A stretch of 64,000 bases of DNA from Liquidambar formosana (taxonomy: Eukaryota > Streptophyta > Magnoliopsida > Saxifragales > Altingiaceae). Below, piece after piece: positions 49,377 to 61,689 of this stretch. The notes beneath the pieces were generated by a model that did no database searches, was not told the DNA's origin, and was given only the letters and a program-made list of their open reading frames with translations. Location: NCBI GenBank assembly GCA_039720395.1, contig CM077824.1:17426046-17490045 (forward strand). The letters are read 5' to 3'. Positions within the stretch are counted from its first letter, which is position 1, and the number at the start of each line of letters is the position of its first letter. A program made the position numbers and the translations under genes.

Positions 49377-50344
49377 TCTATATTATCTATAAAAGTTTAT
49401 ATCTCAAAAAAAAAAAAAAAAACTTTTGATTGACCATTCTACTATTATTTAATTTAAAAATACAATTTTAATCTTGGTAAACATCCTTGTCATTTTTCGT
49501 AACAAATAAAAGTTATATTTTAATTCAAATTTCTAGAGAAACAATCAAGTTATATGATAATATAAATATTCTAGATCAAAATGTAGTGACCACACGGTAT
49601 GTCCAATGTACAACCAAATAATTGGGATGGTCCCATGATTTGCTTGAGCCCTTTCCCTAGCAGTATTACTCATGTTCCTGTCATGAATAATTTATTAACA
49701 CATAGCCGTCAATCATGGGGTCTCTCCACTTAGAGCCTTTGTCAATTAGAATCGATGGAGGAGAACAGTGCATTGGCTGGCAGGTGATCGTGCACACACG
49801 CTACTGGGAAGTTTCCACCGCCATTGACCTTATGTGCCACGTGGCATGTTTACATTGGACTGTTGTGCAGATTCTGGTGTGTGACTGAAGTAGACACCCA
49901 TGCGTCCAATCTTAGAACGGTCTTAGGAAACAGACGCGAGCAGAAAAAATTTTGATTGGTCATTCTGTTATCATTTTAATTTATAAATACAATTTTAATT
50001 TTAATAAACGTTGTTAACAAATGAAAATTAAATTTTAACTCTAATTCTTAACAAATAAAAATTAGATTCTTACTTAAATTTTTAGAGCAACTATCAAGTT
50101 GTATGATAATATATATGAATTCAAATTCTATGAATATTCCGTTTTACGAATAAGAAGAAAAATTCTGAATGTATATCTAAAGGGTTTTAAATATTTCGTT
50201 GAAAATTTTGATTAAAAAATACGTACTTTTAAATTTAAATTTTAAATTTTATGAAAAGTAAAAAATCTTTATGTATTTTTTATTTTTTATGTAATTAATA
50301 TTATTTAAAAATATTCACGTGCAACGCACGTGTGTTATGTCTAG
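49377..50344 (+). mobile_element. non-autonomous Helitron-like element with foreign core
   Basis: The 5' end TCTATATTATCTATAAAAGT follows an A. The 3' end is CTAG followed by T, preceded by a GC hairpin CACGTGCAACGCACGTG (50316-50332) eight bases upstream. These are Helitron terminal features: insertion between A and T, TC start, CTRR end with a hairpin. No Rep/helicase frame is present. The left (about 49418-49590) and right (about 49946-50120) parts resemble each other, and about 350 bp of unrelated, more GC-rich sequence (49592-49940) lies between them. Confidence 0.7.
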
Positions 50345-50345
50345 T

Positions 50346-51020
50346 TATATAAACGAGAATGTAGCATGCACATGGCACATCTCTCGAGCCTTCCCTCCAA
50401 TTCATGAGCACCATGCTTTTGATTAAATAAGGTAAAAAATTATAAATGAATAAATAAAGTAAGAGAATAATCGCTTGACGGTCAAAGGCACGTGCACGAT
50501 GTCTTAATTTGTTTCACTGCAATAACATGATTGGTAGTCAAAACATTGTAATTTATCTTTATCTATTTTTTTATTACATTAGTTGAAGATTGAAAAAAGA
50601 ATATTAATTCAGCACACTAATATATTAAAATTTGAAAGTTTGAATCCTCAAGAATTTCATTTTTTTTCCTACTTGAGTTAGTAGATTAGTGGTTGAAGCA
50701 ATTAATTAACCCAGCTTTCGATTTTTGTATTTGAAATACATTAGTCAAGTCAATTCATAGAGTATTAAAAGACTAGATTAAACTAAATTGACTCGTATCA
50801 ATCAATCAAGTCAATGAAATATATTTTGAGCATCGCACAGGTTTTTGTGTGTGTATATATATATATATATACATAATTCTTAACTAAACGACATCATTTT
50901 TTTATACCAATAGAGTCTGTTTATCAGGTGACTGGTATTATTGAATTTGGGTTCCAATTGAGCCCAAAAACTAAAACAAAAATTGAGCCCAAATATGAAC
51001 CCAAATTTTGGTTAAGTAGT
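50346..51020. other. intergenic
   Basis: No gene seen. (TA)n is present at 50856-50871. Confidence 0.4.
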
Positions 51021-51029
51021 TATAGTTGG

Positions 51030-51972
51030 GGGAACGGCTATTGCAACCCCCCAAAACACTAAGTTGACCCCCCTTATTTTTTAATTAAAAAAATTATGGG
51101 GCAAAATTACCAAAAAGGGCTTAAATACCTCACCCGCCCCATTCCACCCCACCCCACCCCACCCCACCCCACCGGCGACGTCAGACTCCGGCACCCTCAC
51201 CCACCCCACCCCACCGGCGACAGTGAGACTCCAGCACCCCACCCCACCCCACCGGCGACCCTCTTCTTCCTTCCTCCTCTTCCCTCTTCTCTTCTTCCTT
51301 CTCCTCTCCCGCACTGGCAGCCCTCACTCCCCTCCCTCCCGTCGAAACCCTCTTCTTTTTTTTCTTTTTTTTCTTCTTCTCCTCTTCCCTCCCGTCGGCA
51401 GCCTCTGTTTTTTTCTTTCCTTTTCTTTCTCTTCCCTCCCGTCGCCGGAAAAAACAAGATGGGGAAGAACCTCCTCGCCGGAAAAAATGGAGGTTTTGAA
51501 ATCTTTTTTTTTTTCTTCTTTCCTTTTCTTTTCCTTTTCTTCTCCTCTTCCCTCCCGTCGGCAGCCTTTTTTTTTCTTTCCTTTTCTTTCTCTTCCCTCT
51601 CGTCGCCGGAAAAAAGAAGAAGGGGAAGAACCTCCTCGCCGGAAAAAATGGAGGTTTTGAAAGAAAAACCCTCCCTTGCACAAATCTGAACCGCAGAGGA
51701 AAAAAAACAAAAAAAAAAAGAAAGAAGAAGAGGGAAGAATCGCCCTTCATCGCCGGTCGCTGTCGCCGTCGAACCTCCTCTCCGGTCGCCCTCGCTGTCG
51801 CTTCTTCTTTCTTCTCGCCGATCGACTGCCATGAGGTGCACGGGGTGGGTGAGAGGGGTGGGTGAGATGAGGGGTATTGGGGTCTTTGGGAGGGGTGGGT
51901 ATGGAAATTTTGGGGGTGGGGTTATAAGGTGGGGGCAACTGTGAGGATTGTGGGGTTGCATTAGCCGTTCCC
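51030..51972. mobile_element. Mutator-like element with GC-rich cargo
   Basis: Perfect 9-bp duplication TATAGTTGG on both sides (51021-51029 and 51973-51981). The inverted ends start GGGAACGGCTATTGCAACCC on the left; the right end, read on minus, is the same except TAATG for TATTG. The start GGCTATTGCAA is shared with the small MITEs at 35488 and 48686. The interior is a C-rich CCCCA array (51139-51260), a 163-bp tandem repeat (51375-51660) and a G-rich block (51838-51950). Long frames on both strands (up to 254 codons) are low-complexity products of purine/pyrimidine bias and show no transposase. Confidence 0.85.
51375..51663. repeat. two tandem copies of 163 bp inside the Mutator-like element
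   Basis: GTCGGCAGCC starts at 51394 and again at 51557. Each copy continues through a T/C-rich run, CGTCGCCGGAAAAAA, GGGGAAGAACCTCCTCGCCG and AAAATGGAGGTTTTGAAA. CGTCGCC and CGCCGG stretches are gene-like in composition and could be captured exon sequence, but no protein family is recognised. Confidence 0.8.
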
Positions 51973-51981
51973 TATAGTTGG

Positions 51982-54900
51982 CCCAAAAAACCCGAAATGA
52001 TTAGTTTGGAGGAAAAAACCCTACAAATCGCCAAACCAACTTTCACCATGTTCGCACTAAAAATTGTTTTCCTACAGTATGCAGATTGTAGGCGTGCTAG
52101 GGCCAAACTTAACCTGAAGTCATGCGTACACGACCCCCACGACCCCCAGCACCTTCTAGGTTGAGAGATTACAAATGAAGTTGTAATCGCCTAGTTAGTT
52201 ACTTTATAAAAATTCAGGCGATTAAAAAGGATAGGGGTAATTCCTTATAGGTTCTAGTATTAATGTCTACAAAGAAATATAACTTAAGAAGCTGTTAGCA
52301 ATAAAAGCAAACGAAAATGAAAATAAAAGAATACATTACCAAACATGATTGAAAGTACAGAAAATCCAAATCCAAAATGAGTTTGTTGCAAGTCACGAAC
52401 AAGATCATCCGAAAGCAAAAATACACAAGTAACACAGAAACGTTTGCTGGAAAATTAAACTAAACTACTCCTATGAAGGAAATCCTGAGAAGGATGGTGG
52501 TTAAAGAACTCTTACTTCATCTTCAGTTTTGAAATTTATAGACAGCAGCCTTTACAACTGACTGGAAGTTACCAACGGTTTCCTCCAGCCTGAAACAATA
52601 ACTACCTAATGGTTACCTTTGACCTGAACAAATAACTACCTGGTAGTTATATGTTAGTATATGTGAAAATTCTCCATAACTGTTAGGATTTACTTAATAG
52701 TTTTCTTTAGCCTTTGAACTTATGCCACATGTCCATTCAATCCTACACTTTAATGAAGACAACACAATTCTTTAACCGCTGGAAGTTACTAGCAGTTATC
52801 TCCAGGTCTGAACTTCTACCACTTCCCCATAACTGCCTTAGACAGTTTTCTTTGACTTGGAAAATCTTGCCACTTGTCCACTTTAACTTTCTTAAACTGA
52901 ATGCATCAACCCACTAACTCCCCACATTCTCTCATTTGCACATCATGCATAAAAATCAAGTTGTTTTTCCACTAGACATGTGTCAAGCCCTTGTTGGTCA
53001 AAAATCCAACCAACCTAACTACATGATTTCCATGTGACCCACTTATAACTGACTAGAGTTATCAATGGCCAGCACCTTTCTAACCACCTGTCCTTGGCCT
53101 CAATTTCATTGGCTTGAAATAATCAGTTTTTTTACTATTTTATAAACTAAAAACTCACTTTTGGCCACAAAATAACACGTGTCAGCGGGTAAAATTTTAG
53201 TGTAATCACACCCCATTGAAAATGACTTGATTCTCCTTGCAATGGGGGAATTCCTTTTAAGGATTGTATTTTAGATTGCTTATTCCTTTCGTTTTCTTCA
53301 TATAAAAGAATAAAATCATTTGTTTTTTTTCTTCTTTTTTAGGTCCGATTCTGCAGATGATGCAATGCAGAAAATTTATATTCACTTTAAAAATTTTTTA
53401 AAAAAAAAAAAGAAAAAGAAAAAGAAAAAATGAGTTAATAAAATTAGACATTTAATTACGATAAGCTTCTAATTTAAACATATAGGAACTTTGTCCTTAA
53501 ATTATATAATTATGCATGAACATGTTGAATGTTGGAGGGGGCATACCTCCTTCAGCGTAAACGATACCCTCTTTTAATTTTATCCTCTTACTTTATTTTG
53601 CGTTATAGTTGGAGTAATCAAGTAATTGTAAATTTTAATTATTGGAAGGAGTTCATTAATTGGGAAAGTATAATAAATTATTGTCTTGACTAACAAATAT
53701 TTGTGACTTCTCATAATAGAAATTATTATCAAACAAAATGGGGCTCAGTGTCAAATTATAAATTATTTATCGTTCAATAAAAAAAATAAAAAAATAAAAA
53801 AGGAAGCAAAATAGGGACAGGAAAAAAAAAATGCAGAGAATCTAATACGTGGGTTATTAACAATTCCTTACCATGCTTGGATCGACGTTTTTTCAACTTC
53901 AAAAGACAATAATTTGCAATATCAAACTCTGCCGGCCAAAGGCCAAAACTAGACCCTCTGTCATTATGCCCAAAAGCCATTGTCGGGGGATTTGGATTTG
54001 GTGCAGTAAACATAAGATCGATGACACGTAACAATGAGATTGAAAAAATGGAGGATTGAAATTCGAGAGATGCATTTGACGCCCAACACCTAACAGCTCT
54101 CTATTTCTCCTCCTTACCACTTGTCATCGATCCTACATTTATTGCACCAAATCCAAATCCATTGCCGGGATTGTTTACAAATAGCTCAATTAAAAGAAAG
54201 ATAGTACGGGGGTTGCTGCATTTTTTGTGGAAGATCAACTTTGTAGCTTTTTCATTTCAATTTTTTTGACTTAACTAAGTTTTTATGGGTTTTTAGTCTT
54301 TTTTTTTTTTTTTAACTATTAGGAGTATCCTAGGTTCTTTTCCCGTTGAGGTTTTGACTTCCACTATTTCCCTAAAGACCTGTATAAGATGTCTTATATC
54401 CGTATAAATAATAATTTCTGTAAAAAGTTGAAACGATAATCTTTAAAAAATATATCTAGAATTTGACCGCTCAATCAAAATCCCGCAAAGGATTTTAGTC
54501 TTGTAATTATTCATTTCAATTTTCTTCTGACTTCTTGTTTAAAATTCTCTCCACATGCGCATCAGCACATGCTAAGCACTCTTCTATGTTGTGCTTGCAC
54601 GTTGAGCACGTGCGACCCATTAATACCAAACAACCATCATGTGTCCCCTTCAAGCCAAGCGTTTCACGTCAATTAATTTACTAGATTTGCAATTTTCTTA
54701 AATATTATTATGAATATTTTTTAAATTATCATTATTTTGTAATCTATTCCCTTTATCCTTTGTTGAGTTATGAGATATATATATCCAGCGCGTCTCAATT
54801 TTATTTTATTTTTTCTTGGGTAAGTAGCTTGTCTCAAAAATTTATAACAGGCCAATCGACGATAGCCATAGGCATGCCAAGACATATGAGTGCTGTCCAA

Positions 54901-55460
54901 TCACTACCCACAGGTGATGCAGGCAAATCACCTACGGGTGATCCAATCAGAGAGTTGTGCAAAAGGAAAACCAAAATATGACCGTTAAAATGTCTAGTAC
55001 GGAGGTGGTCAAAAGCTGGATTCAAACATAGTGCGCGTCCCGCCCTCCAACTGCTCTCAGCTCCTGTCTACCTCAGAAAGGGGGTGAGGGTACTAATGCA
55101 AATGTCACAGAAACAAGTGCACTTTCCCACTAACGGAACTGCGTTACAAACTTCATTAGGAGTCTCCCTTCTCAACTTATATTACCATCAAAGCTATTCT
55201 AATTAGTTTCATCGTATAAAACCTCTACACTATAAACTAATCTGAGAGGTAAACCGAGTGAATTTAGGGTCTCTTGTTAAGTAAAATGTCTTGAATTCAA
55301 TTCTATTCATTCTCTAAACCACTCCCATTCATACTTTTGTCTTATAATTGTCTGGTGTATATGAGACAGAAAGATTACATGTACCCAAAAGAATTAGTTG
55401 GGTGCCAAAACATTGTGGAATCTTAATTGTCAAATGATAGGAAGTCATCAATTTCTTGGT
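51982..55460. other. intergenic, decayed repeats
   Basis: No gene is supported. The segment 52130-52930 repeats short motifs such as ACTGGAAGTTACCA, GGAAGTTACTAGCAGTTATC and TAACTACCTRRTRGTTA several times and looks like an old LTR or other repeat. A-rich runs lie at 53400-53430. GCATTGTCGGGGGATTTGGA near 53980 and CCAAATCCAAATCCATTGCC near 54147 are inverted, suggesting another foldback remnant. Confidence 0.4.
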
Positions 55461-55590
55461 ATGTTTAGATGAGGGATTTGCAAAAAGAATTTTGGATAAG
55501 ATGAGATTTCAATGTCAAATTATGATGGCAAAAATAATAACGGGTGAGGTTGAAATCTCATCTTAACCCAAATCCCTCGTCAAAACGCAT
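55461..55590. mobile_element. small foldback MITE, 130 bp
   Basis: The ends ATGTTTAGATGAGGGATTTG and CAAATCCCTCGTCAAAACGCAT are inverted with few mismatches. GATGAGATTTCAA pairs with TTGAAATCTCATC inside. It is nearly all stem. Confidence 0.7.
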
Positions 55591-56580
55591 TATAATATGG
55601 TTTTTGGTTATGCATTATAAAGAGGCACTAAAAAGCATTTAGGTCGACCACAAGTTATTCAACATCCATTTAAACCCAACAACCACCTAGGACAATGGCG
55701 TAAACCCATCTTGTTTGTAGGATGCATTAAATGCTCATTTCTTTGACAAATCGAAGGAATCATAATGGAATAAGATTTCACCGGTTCAATAGTGAGTCAT
55801 CACGATGAGGGAAGGAGGAAAGGAGAAGCGAGTGAAGGAGATGCATTCCATTCTAGTTTCCCCCGATTATGGTCGAACAAAGGAGGCCTAAAGAGATGAG
55901 GGAAACCATAAATGACCTAAGAGGGGCAACTGGGGAAAAAGAATGAAAGATAGTTGATTCGATATAACCTGATTGAAGGAAATGAAGTAGAAAGAGAAAA
56001 AGAAACACAATGGAGTAAGCATCATTCTACTGCAACAACGAGAAAGACAATACTGCAAAAAGATATAAAGAGAAAAAGGAAATGATCCATGATTCAATTC
56101 TTTGATGGCCAATACAAAAGGATAAATTATAAATAATTAAAAAAAGGTGAAACCTAATGAGTCTTTCACCAGCCCAAGAACAGTAATCAAGTGAAAAACA
56201 TAAAGAACCAAAAAAAGAAAAAAAAAACATAATCACATATAACACAGCCCATTGATCCCCGAAACACAGCTGTACATCAACAGTCCTCTCTCTCCCTCTC
56301 TCTCTCTCTCCTCTCTCATATTATGCAGTTTTTTATAAGGCTGGGATCTATTCATCCTCCCATTGCTCTCTAGACTGGAGAATGCAGTATTGAAACAACA
56401 GCCAATGCTCCAAGAGTCCAAATGGGCTTATCCTCAATTCAATTGCACCCTTACATGCAGAAGATATTTTCAAAAACCAAACCTTGAATGTATTCTGATC
56501 TACTGATGGGTTATGCAAAGCTTTAAATCTGATGGGTAATAAGGCAATTATTCACCCGGGTCATGTGTATGTCAATCTCT

Positions 56581-59500
56581 CTATCCATGAATTGTCTCAG
56601 ATATATGGCGCTCTGATTCCCCTACCTTGGTTTCCACGTCAGCCAAACCAGTACTCTCCATGGTTTCAATCTCCATGCTGGTCGTACGGCTCTTCCTGTT
56701 CCTCCGATCCTTGTAAAAGATTGTACAAGTCAAAGATATTAGCTTCCCAGCAAAACTAGAAATCCCAATATAGGAACAAATTTAGGATGTCTGGCATTCA
56801 TCAGCAGATTTAGTCCAGAATTTGGAAAAAAAATTAGGAAATATTTTGTTGGAAAAAGTTAAAAGAGTGGATTTGAATGAAGAAAAGAAATGCAACTTAC
56901 AGGAAATAAAATGAAAGAAAAATAATGTTGCCATTCATGAACTACTTATTTTAGAATTTCACAAATAATACAGGCTTTATTCAAAATAATGGGGATATGC
57001 ACTATAAGATTGGACACAAGGGGTTTTCCTCGTCATCAAAAAATGGATGATGGGTGCCATAAACAGAAAATCCCCAAAACCCAGATACAGGAGAACTATA
57101 TGTGAATGCCTGTGATTATGTGAATGTCTATGCATCCAGGTTTCTATTTATATGGAGAAAACATTTAAGGTCCATTTTGTCATCCAAATAGAAAATAAAC
57201 AATTATAGAATATTTTATAAGCATTGAAGGCACATATCCATCACCTTGAAAGAGACTTGTCAATTTTCAATTAAAAAGTTGAAGTCATCGTTATAGTTGA
57301 TGTTATAGGATCACTTTTCAAAAACTAATGACATGCCACTATTGTGAATTTCCACTCGATCATCATTATAGCTGATGTTATGGGATCAATTTTTAGAAAT
57401 TTATGAAATGCCACATGTTTGAACTTCGATGGCTTTGTGCCTTCAATACTAAGTATAATACACTAAAAATTGTTTAATTTTCATTTGCATGCCCAAATGG
57501 AAGAGTTAGAGTTGTCTCCAATAGTAAAATAAAAATATGCTAGGCATAATGTAAACAATATAAGATTAGTCCTTTAGTATAAACACATCATATATTATTA
57601 TAACAATGAAATGAATTTATAATAAATCTAAAAAAAAAAAAAAAAAAAAAGGCATAATACACATTCTTCGGCACATTTTAAAAGAAAATATAGGTGGAGC
57701 CAAAGAAGAAGTGTCCAAATTGGTGTCAAACAAGTGTGGACGGGTTCCTATGTCCATAGCTATTCAACATGCCAACCATAGCTTTGGATAAAGTGTTTGA
57801 CGTATTAATTTATGAATCATTCCATAGTTATCAAAAATAAAAAATCAACTGTGCACAAATACTGAAAAAATAACGCATGCTTGTGTCAAAAAATTCCAAT
57901 AATATGTCAGATCCTGATAAAGAGAATAAGATAAGTAGAACAAGTAAACTACTATTATTATTCCTGGGTAAGAGATTGATTGGCACCTCACGGGATGGGA
58001 AGTCATCGGCTTCAAGCATTCGTACAACCTGACTCATTTTGGGTCTCTTGTCTGAATCAGGATCAACACACCTAAGTGCAACCAAAAGGGCACATTTTAA
58101 AGCACGTGTTGCAGGTTTAACTTCAAGGTTTGGGTCCACAACTTCCTCGGTTCTTCTTGTCCCTACCATCACTTTAAGCCACTCAACAAGATTAACCTGT
58201 CATGAGCACAAGTGCCTCTTGTTGTAAGAATTGCACAAAACAGTATGTTTACCTTTCAGAAGAAGCCAGAGAGAGAGATTTCAAAAAACACAATTCAGTA
58301 TCGGTAGCCAGTAGTCATAGCAATACAATACCTCATTAGTAGGCCGGCCATAGTCCACTGGATCCCTTCCAGTGACTACTTCTAACAAGAGGACACCAAA
58401 GCTGTAAATGTCACTTTTCTCATTTAGCAAGCCAGTATTAGCATACTCTGGTGCCACATAGCTGAAATTCACATAAAAGACTCAGTTTCTAAGCTCCCAT
58501 CAGAAAGTCCCTCGCATAGATGAATAGATTACAACCACCAAAGGGAATTTACAATGAAAATGTACACATACCCAAATGTCCCCATTACTCTCGTTGTTAT
58601 GTGACTTTCTCCCGAATCCAAGAGCTTGGCCAAACCAAAATCCGAAACCTTGGCATTGAACTCGTCATCAATCAAGATGTTGCTAGATTTTATGTCTCGA
58701 TGAATGACTTTTGGTTCTATTGCTTCATGCAAATAAGCAAGCCTGCAACCCAATATTTGAAAACATGATTTTTAACTTGTACAAAGTTTCAAAGATCAAT
58801 ATATCAACTTTCAGTTTTTTTTAATGACGACGAAACCCTTCAGGGCAAACCCTGGGCCCATATAAGACCCCACAACCCATATGGTACATCAACTTTCACT
58901 TTTGGCATCCATTTCAGTCCAAATCATAACAAAATGTGTACCAAAGACCAAACACCTCCAATCTCATCAAACTATTAAAGTTTCTGCATAGAAAAGATAT
59001 ATATTGGCCAATATTTAGATGGCTCAATATTGAAATGAATCCTCCAAAATGTTTGAAAGTTGTCCAAATTTGAGACATTTCTAGAGGAGGGATTTTAAGC
59101 TTTGATTACATGAATCTTGGTACCTGAAAAAATAAATTAAAATTTGAAACAGCTCCAAGTTAATAGATGAACTCACGCTTTAGCGGTACCAAGAATAACC
59201 TTCATGCGGGCCTCCCAAGTTAGTGTACCATGCTGGCGCATAGCCCCATGAAGCCATTGTTCCAAGTTGCCGTTGTTCACGTATTCATACACCAGCATTC
59301 TATATAATAAAAACATAGCAATTGGAACCAACACGACTCAAGCAAATCACGGATAAAAAATTGGGAAAGAAATGGCAATTACTAGTTTAGAATTAGCATG
59401 ATAATCAACTACAATGACAACCAAAATGGATAAAGTGAACAGGAAAGGAAATAAAATAATTAAACCAAGAAAAGTGAATGAATCTTACCTGTGAACTCCT

Positions 59501-60353
59501 TCTATGCAATAGCCTAGAAGCCGCACAAGATTCTTATGACGAACATGGCCTATAGCCTCCACTTCAACCCTAAATTCTTTCTCTGCCTGCCCCCTATAAA
59601 ATAAATTCATAATGCAGCAATCAAAAAAAAAAAAAAAGAGTTTCAAATGAAGCATAACCAATTGTAAGAGATGACATCTTTGAAGTATGCTTACAAATTG
59701 TTAAGAAGTTTCTTCACCGCTACCTCAGTTCCATTGATCAGTCTGCCCCTATAAACAACCCCGTAACCACCCTCCCCGAGAATATTCTCTGCTGAGAAAC
59801 GATTTGTCGCAAACTCAAGATCCCTAAGAGTAAACCAATGACCCCACCCAAGATGTGAGACTTCCGGCAAACCAATTAAAGGAGAGGCCGACACAAGTCC
59901 ATATGACAACGAAGACTGCTTCCGACCAGGTCCAGAGCTTCCTTCTTCGCCTGACTGTGAACTACAACCTCTCTCATGATGATAAATCGAGCTGCACTGG
60001 CTGGCATTATCAGGGTCGCTTGATTTGCTCATACCCAAATGAACTGACATTTTCTCCGAACTCTTATCACATGATTTATCATGGACAGTAAGGAATAAGC
60101 TGTCGTGGTGATCATGGAAATTCTGGGCCCCAACCTTGTCAACCTTGATATCTTTGGACACATTGGGTATTTGGGAAAGGGAAAACTTGTCTAGGGTTCT
60201 TCTAGATTTTCTCCGAAATGTGACCCATACAGATAAGATGCAAAGGATCAAAACTATAAATGCACCTACACATATACCAATCAAAACCCATAACTTTAAA
60301 CCCAAAAATGATGTCTTCTTTGATAATTCCGCATTCAAACTATCAGACGACAT
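56581..60353 (-). CDS. receptor-like protein kinase, At5g18500/At2g42960 type
   Basis: A membrane-anchored Ser/Thr kinase with a very short N-terminal segment and no ectodomain. The seven coding exons (in gene order) are 60353-59695, 59593-59489, 59299-59177, 58742-58572, 58461-58332, 58196-57987 and 56709-56581, totalling 1527 nt and 508 aa, with GT-AG introns throughout. One membrane segment lies at about 21-45, followed by RRK. The kinase domain has the Gly loop GEGGYG at 193-198, Lys214 in AVKK, HRD with Asp312, DFG with Asp330 and APE at 356-358, so it is an active RD kinase. The last exon gives a basic tail ([15 protein letters not shown]) as in the Arabidopsis relatives. An in-frame TGA upstream of the ATG supports the start. 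The ligand and substrate are unknown; the family is implicated in plasma-membrane signalling. Confidence 0.95.
56710..57986 (-). other. last intron of the kinase gene, 1.28 kb
   Basis: The donor is GAG|GTGCCA at 57987/57986 and the acceptor TTACAAG|GAT at 56710/56709. If the donor is skipped, the exon reads on for 52 codons to a stop at 57831 and adds a hydrophobic tail ([14 protein letters not shown]) in place of the basic one. A poly-A run is at 57631-57650. Confidence 0.8.
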
Positions 60354-61054
60354 TTCCGATGCTGTTGATATGAAAAATCAAAACCGTGCTCTGTCCTTCT
60401 AGTTTTCTTATGGAAAAATTAAGATATTTCCACCTGGGTACCAGAAACATGTTATGAAAGTCTACAAACATCAGGATGCCCAACATAAATCATAATTTTC
60501 CATTAAGTTTTTAGACATAATTTTCATCTGTGCAATAAAATTTTGTGAGGAAGAATCGATATATCAACAATACAAATTACCCAACTCATCAAAAGCATCA
60601 TTATCCCCATTTGAAACACGGACAAATTAAGTTTAGAAAAAAAAAAAAGGCATTCTTTACTTAATCTGCTCATAATGAAAAGTAACAAACAGAAGAAAAA
60701 GGAATCCGATACGACATATCAAGAAAATTAAGTACATTTATATTGCAAATTTCATGAGATAACAGTGATTACAAAATAAAATCCATGTACTGTTTCAGGC
60801 ATTTAACAAATCAAGAAATATCCATTTGCATTTAGTACATATTAATCATAAGACAACTATAATGTCTACATTCCATAAAAAAAACAAGAACATACCCATA
60901 TATCTCTAACCTTCGAATCACAAATCCAAATCTATGAAAATAGGAATAAAATCTAACAAAGCATCACTTATGATCCAAGCAAGGGAAAGAGAAAGAGAAA
61001 GAGAAATGTGAACACTCTATAAATATAAAGTGATTCAAAAGATAAAGCATTTAC

Positions 61055-61173
61055 CTTTGCAGTGATCTAAGCAAACCACCGTGATCCTCTTCCTTGAAAA
61101 CCCAAAGGAAGAAAGGCAGGGCTTCTTTTTGAACCAATAGAGACTCAACAAGCATAGATAGGCCAATGTAGAC
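61055..61173 (-). other. non-coding leader exon of the kinase gene
   Basis: On the minus strand an acceptor TTATTTCAG|GTCTAC at 61173 and a donor GCAAAG|GTAAATG at 61055 frame a 119-nt exon. The next acceptor would be a few bases before the coding exon (for example ATCAACAG near 60362), giving an intron of about 0.7 kb in the leader. The first leader exon would lie in the CT-rich stretch at about 61250-61620. Prediction from splice sites only. Confidence 0.5.
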
Positions 61174-61331
61174 CTGAAATAACACAAACCCACCAAAACC
61201 CAAAAACCCAAATAAAAGTTTACAGTTGCATAGGAGTAGTTTACAAGTAGAGGATTCGTGCCCTCAAGTGGGCCAAAAAAAGAAAGAATTCAGAGAATGA
61301 TGAAGAAATGCCCAAGAAGGCCAGACAAAAT

Positions 61332-61409
61332 TCCAATCTTTGAAGCGAAAATGGGGGGAGAGAGAGACAGAGAGAGACAGAGAGAGAGATTTATAAATAT
61401 ATATTATAC

Positions 61410-61440
<31 letters not shown>

Positions 61441-61446
61441 AGAGAT
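61332..61446. repeat. GA, TA and GT microsatellite block
   Basis: GAGAGACAGAGAGA units are followed by (TA)n (61408-61424) and (GT)n/(GA) to 61446. A further (GA)n lies at 61581-61600. They fall in the presumed leader of the kinase gene, where they read as CT on the sense strand. Confidence 0.85.
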
Positions 61447-61650
61447 ATATGATGGGGAAGGTTTTTAGAGGGCGAAAAAAGCAGAGGTGGGTGAAATGTT
61501 TGGTGGGTTTTTGCATATGTGGAGGAGAGAGGGACCTCAGAAAGCTGGAAAGCAAGCTTGGTTTGCAATGGAGGAAACCAGAGAGAGAGAGAGAGAGAGA
61601 TGGAGAAACAGTAAAGGGAAAGCAAAAATGAGGTGAACAGAGGTGCGGCA

Positions 61651-61656
61651 TTTATA
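61651..61656 (-). promoter_or_regulatory. TATA box of the kinase gene (candidate)
   Basis: The minus strand reads GCTATAAATGCC. Transcription would start about 30 bp downstream, near 61620, just ahead of a (CT)n-rich leader (61330-61600 on minus). The distance to the ATG is about 1.27 kb because of the intron-containing leader. Confidence 0.5.
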
Positions 61657-61689
61657 GCTGAGTTAAGAAAAAATATAGAAAAAGTGCAA

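Noticed and set aside
51181..51961. Long ORFs of 128-254 codons on both strands in the GC-rich element
   Set aside because: The frames are Lys/Arg/Glu- or Ser/Pro/Phe-rich translations of purine/pyrimidine tracts, overlap each other on both strands, and show no domain.
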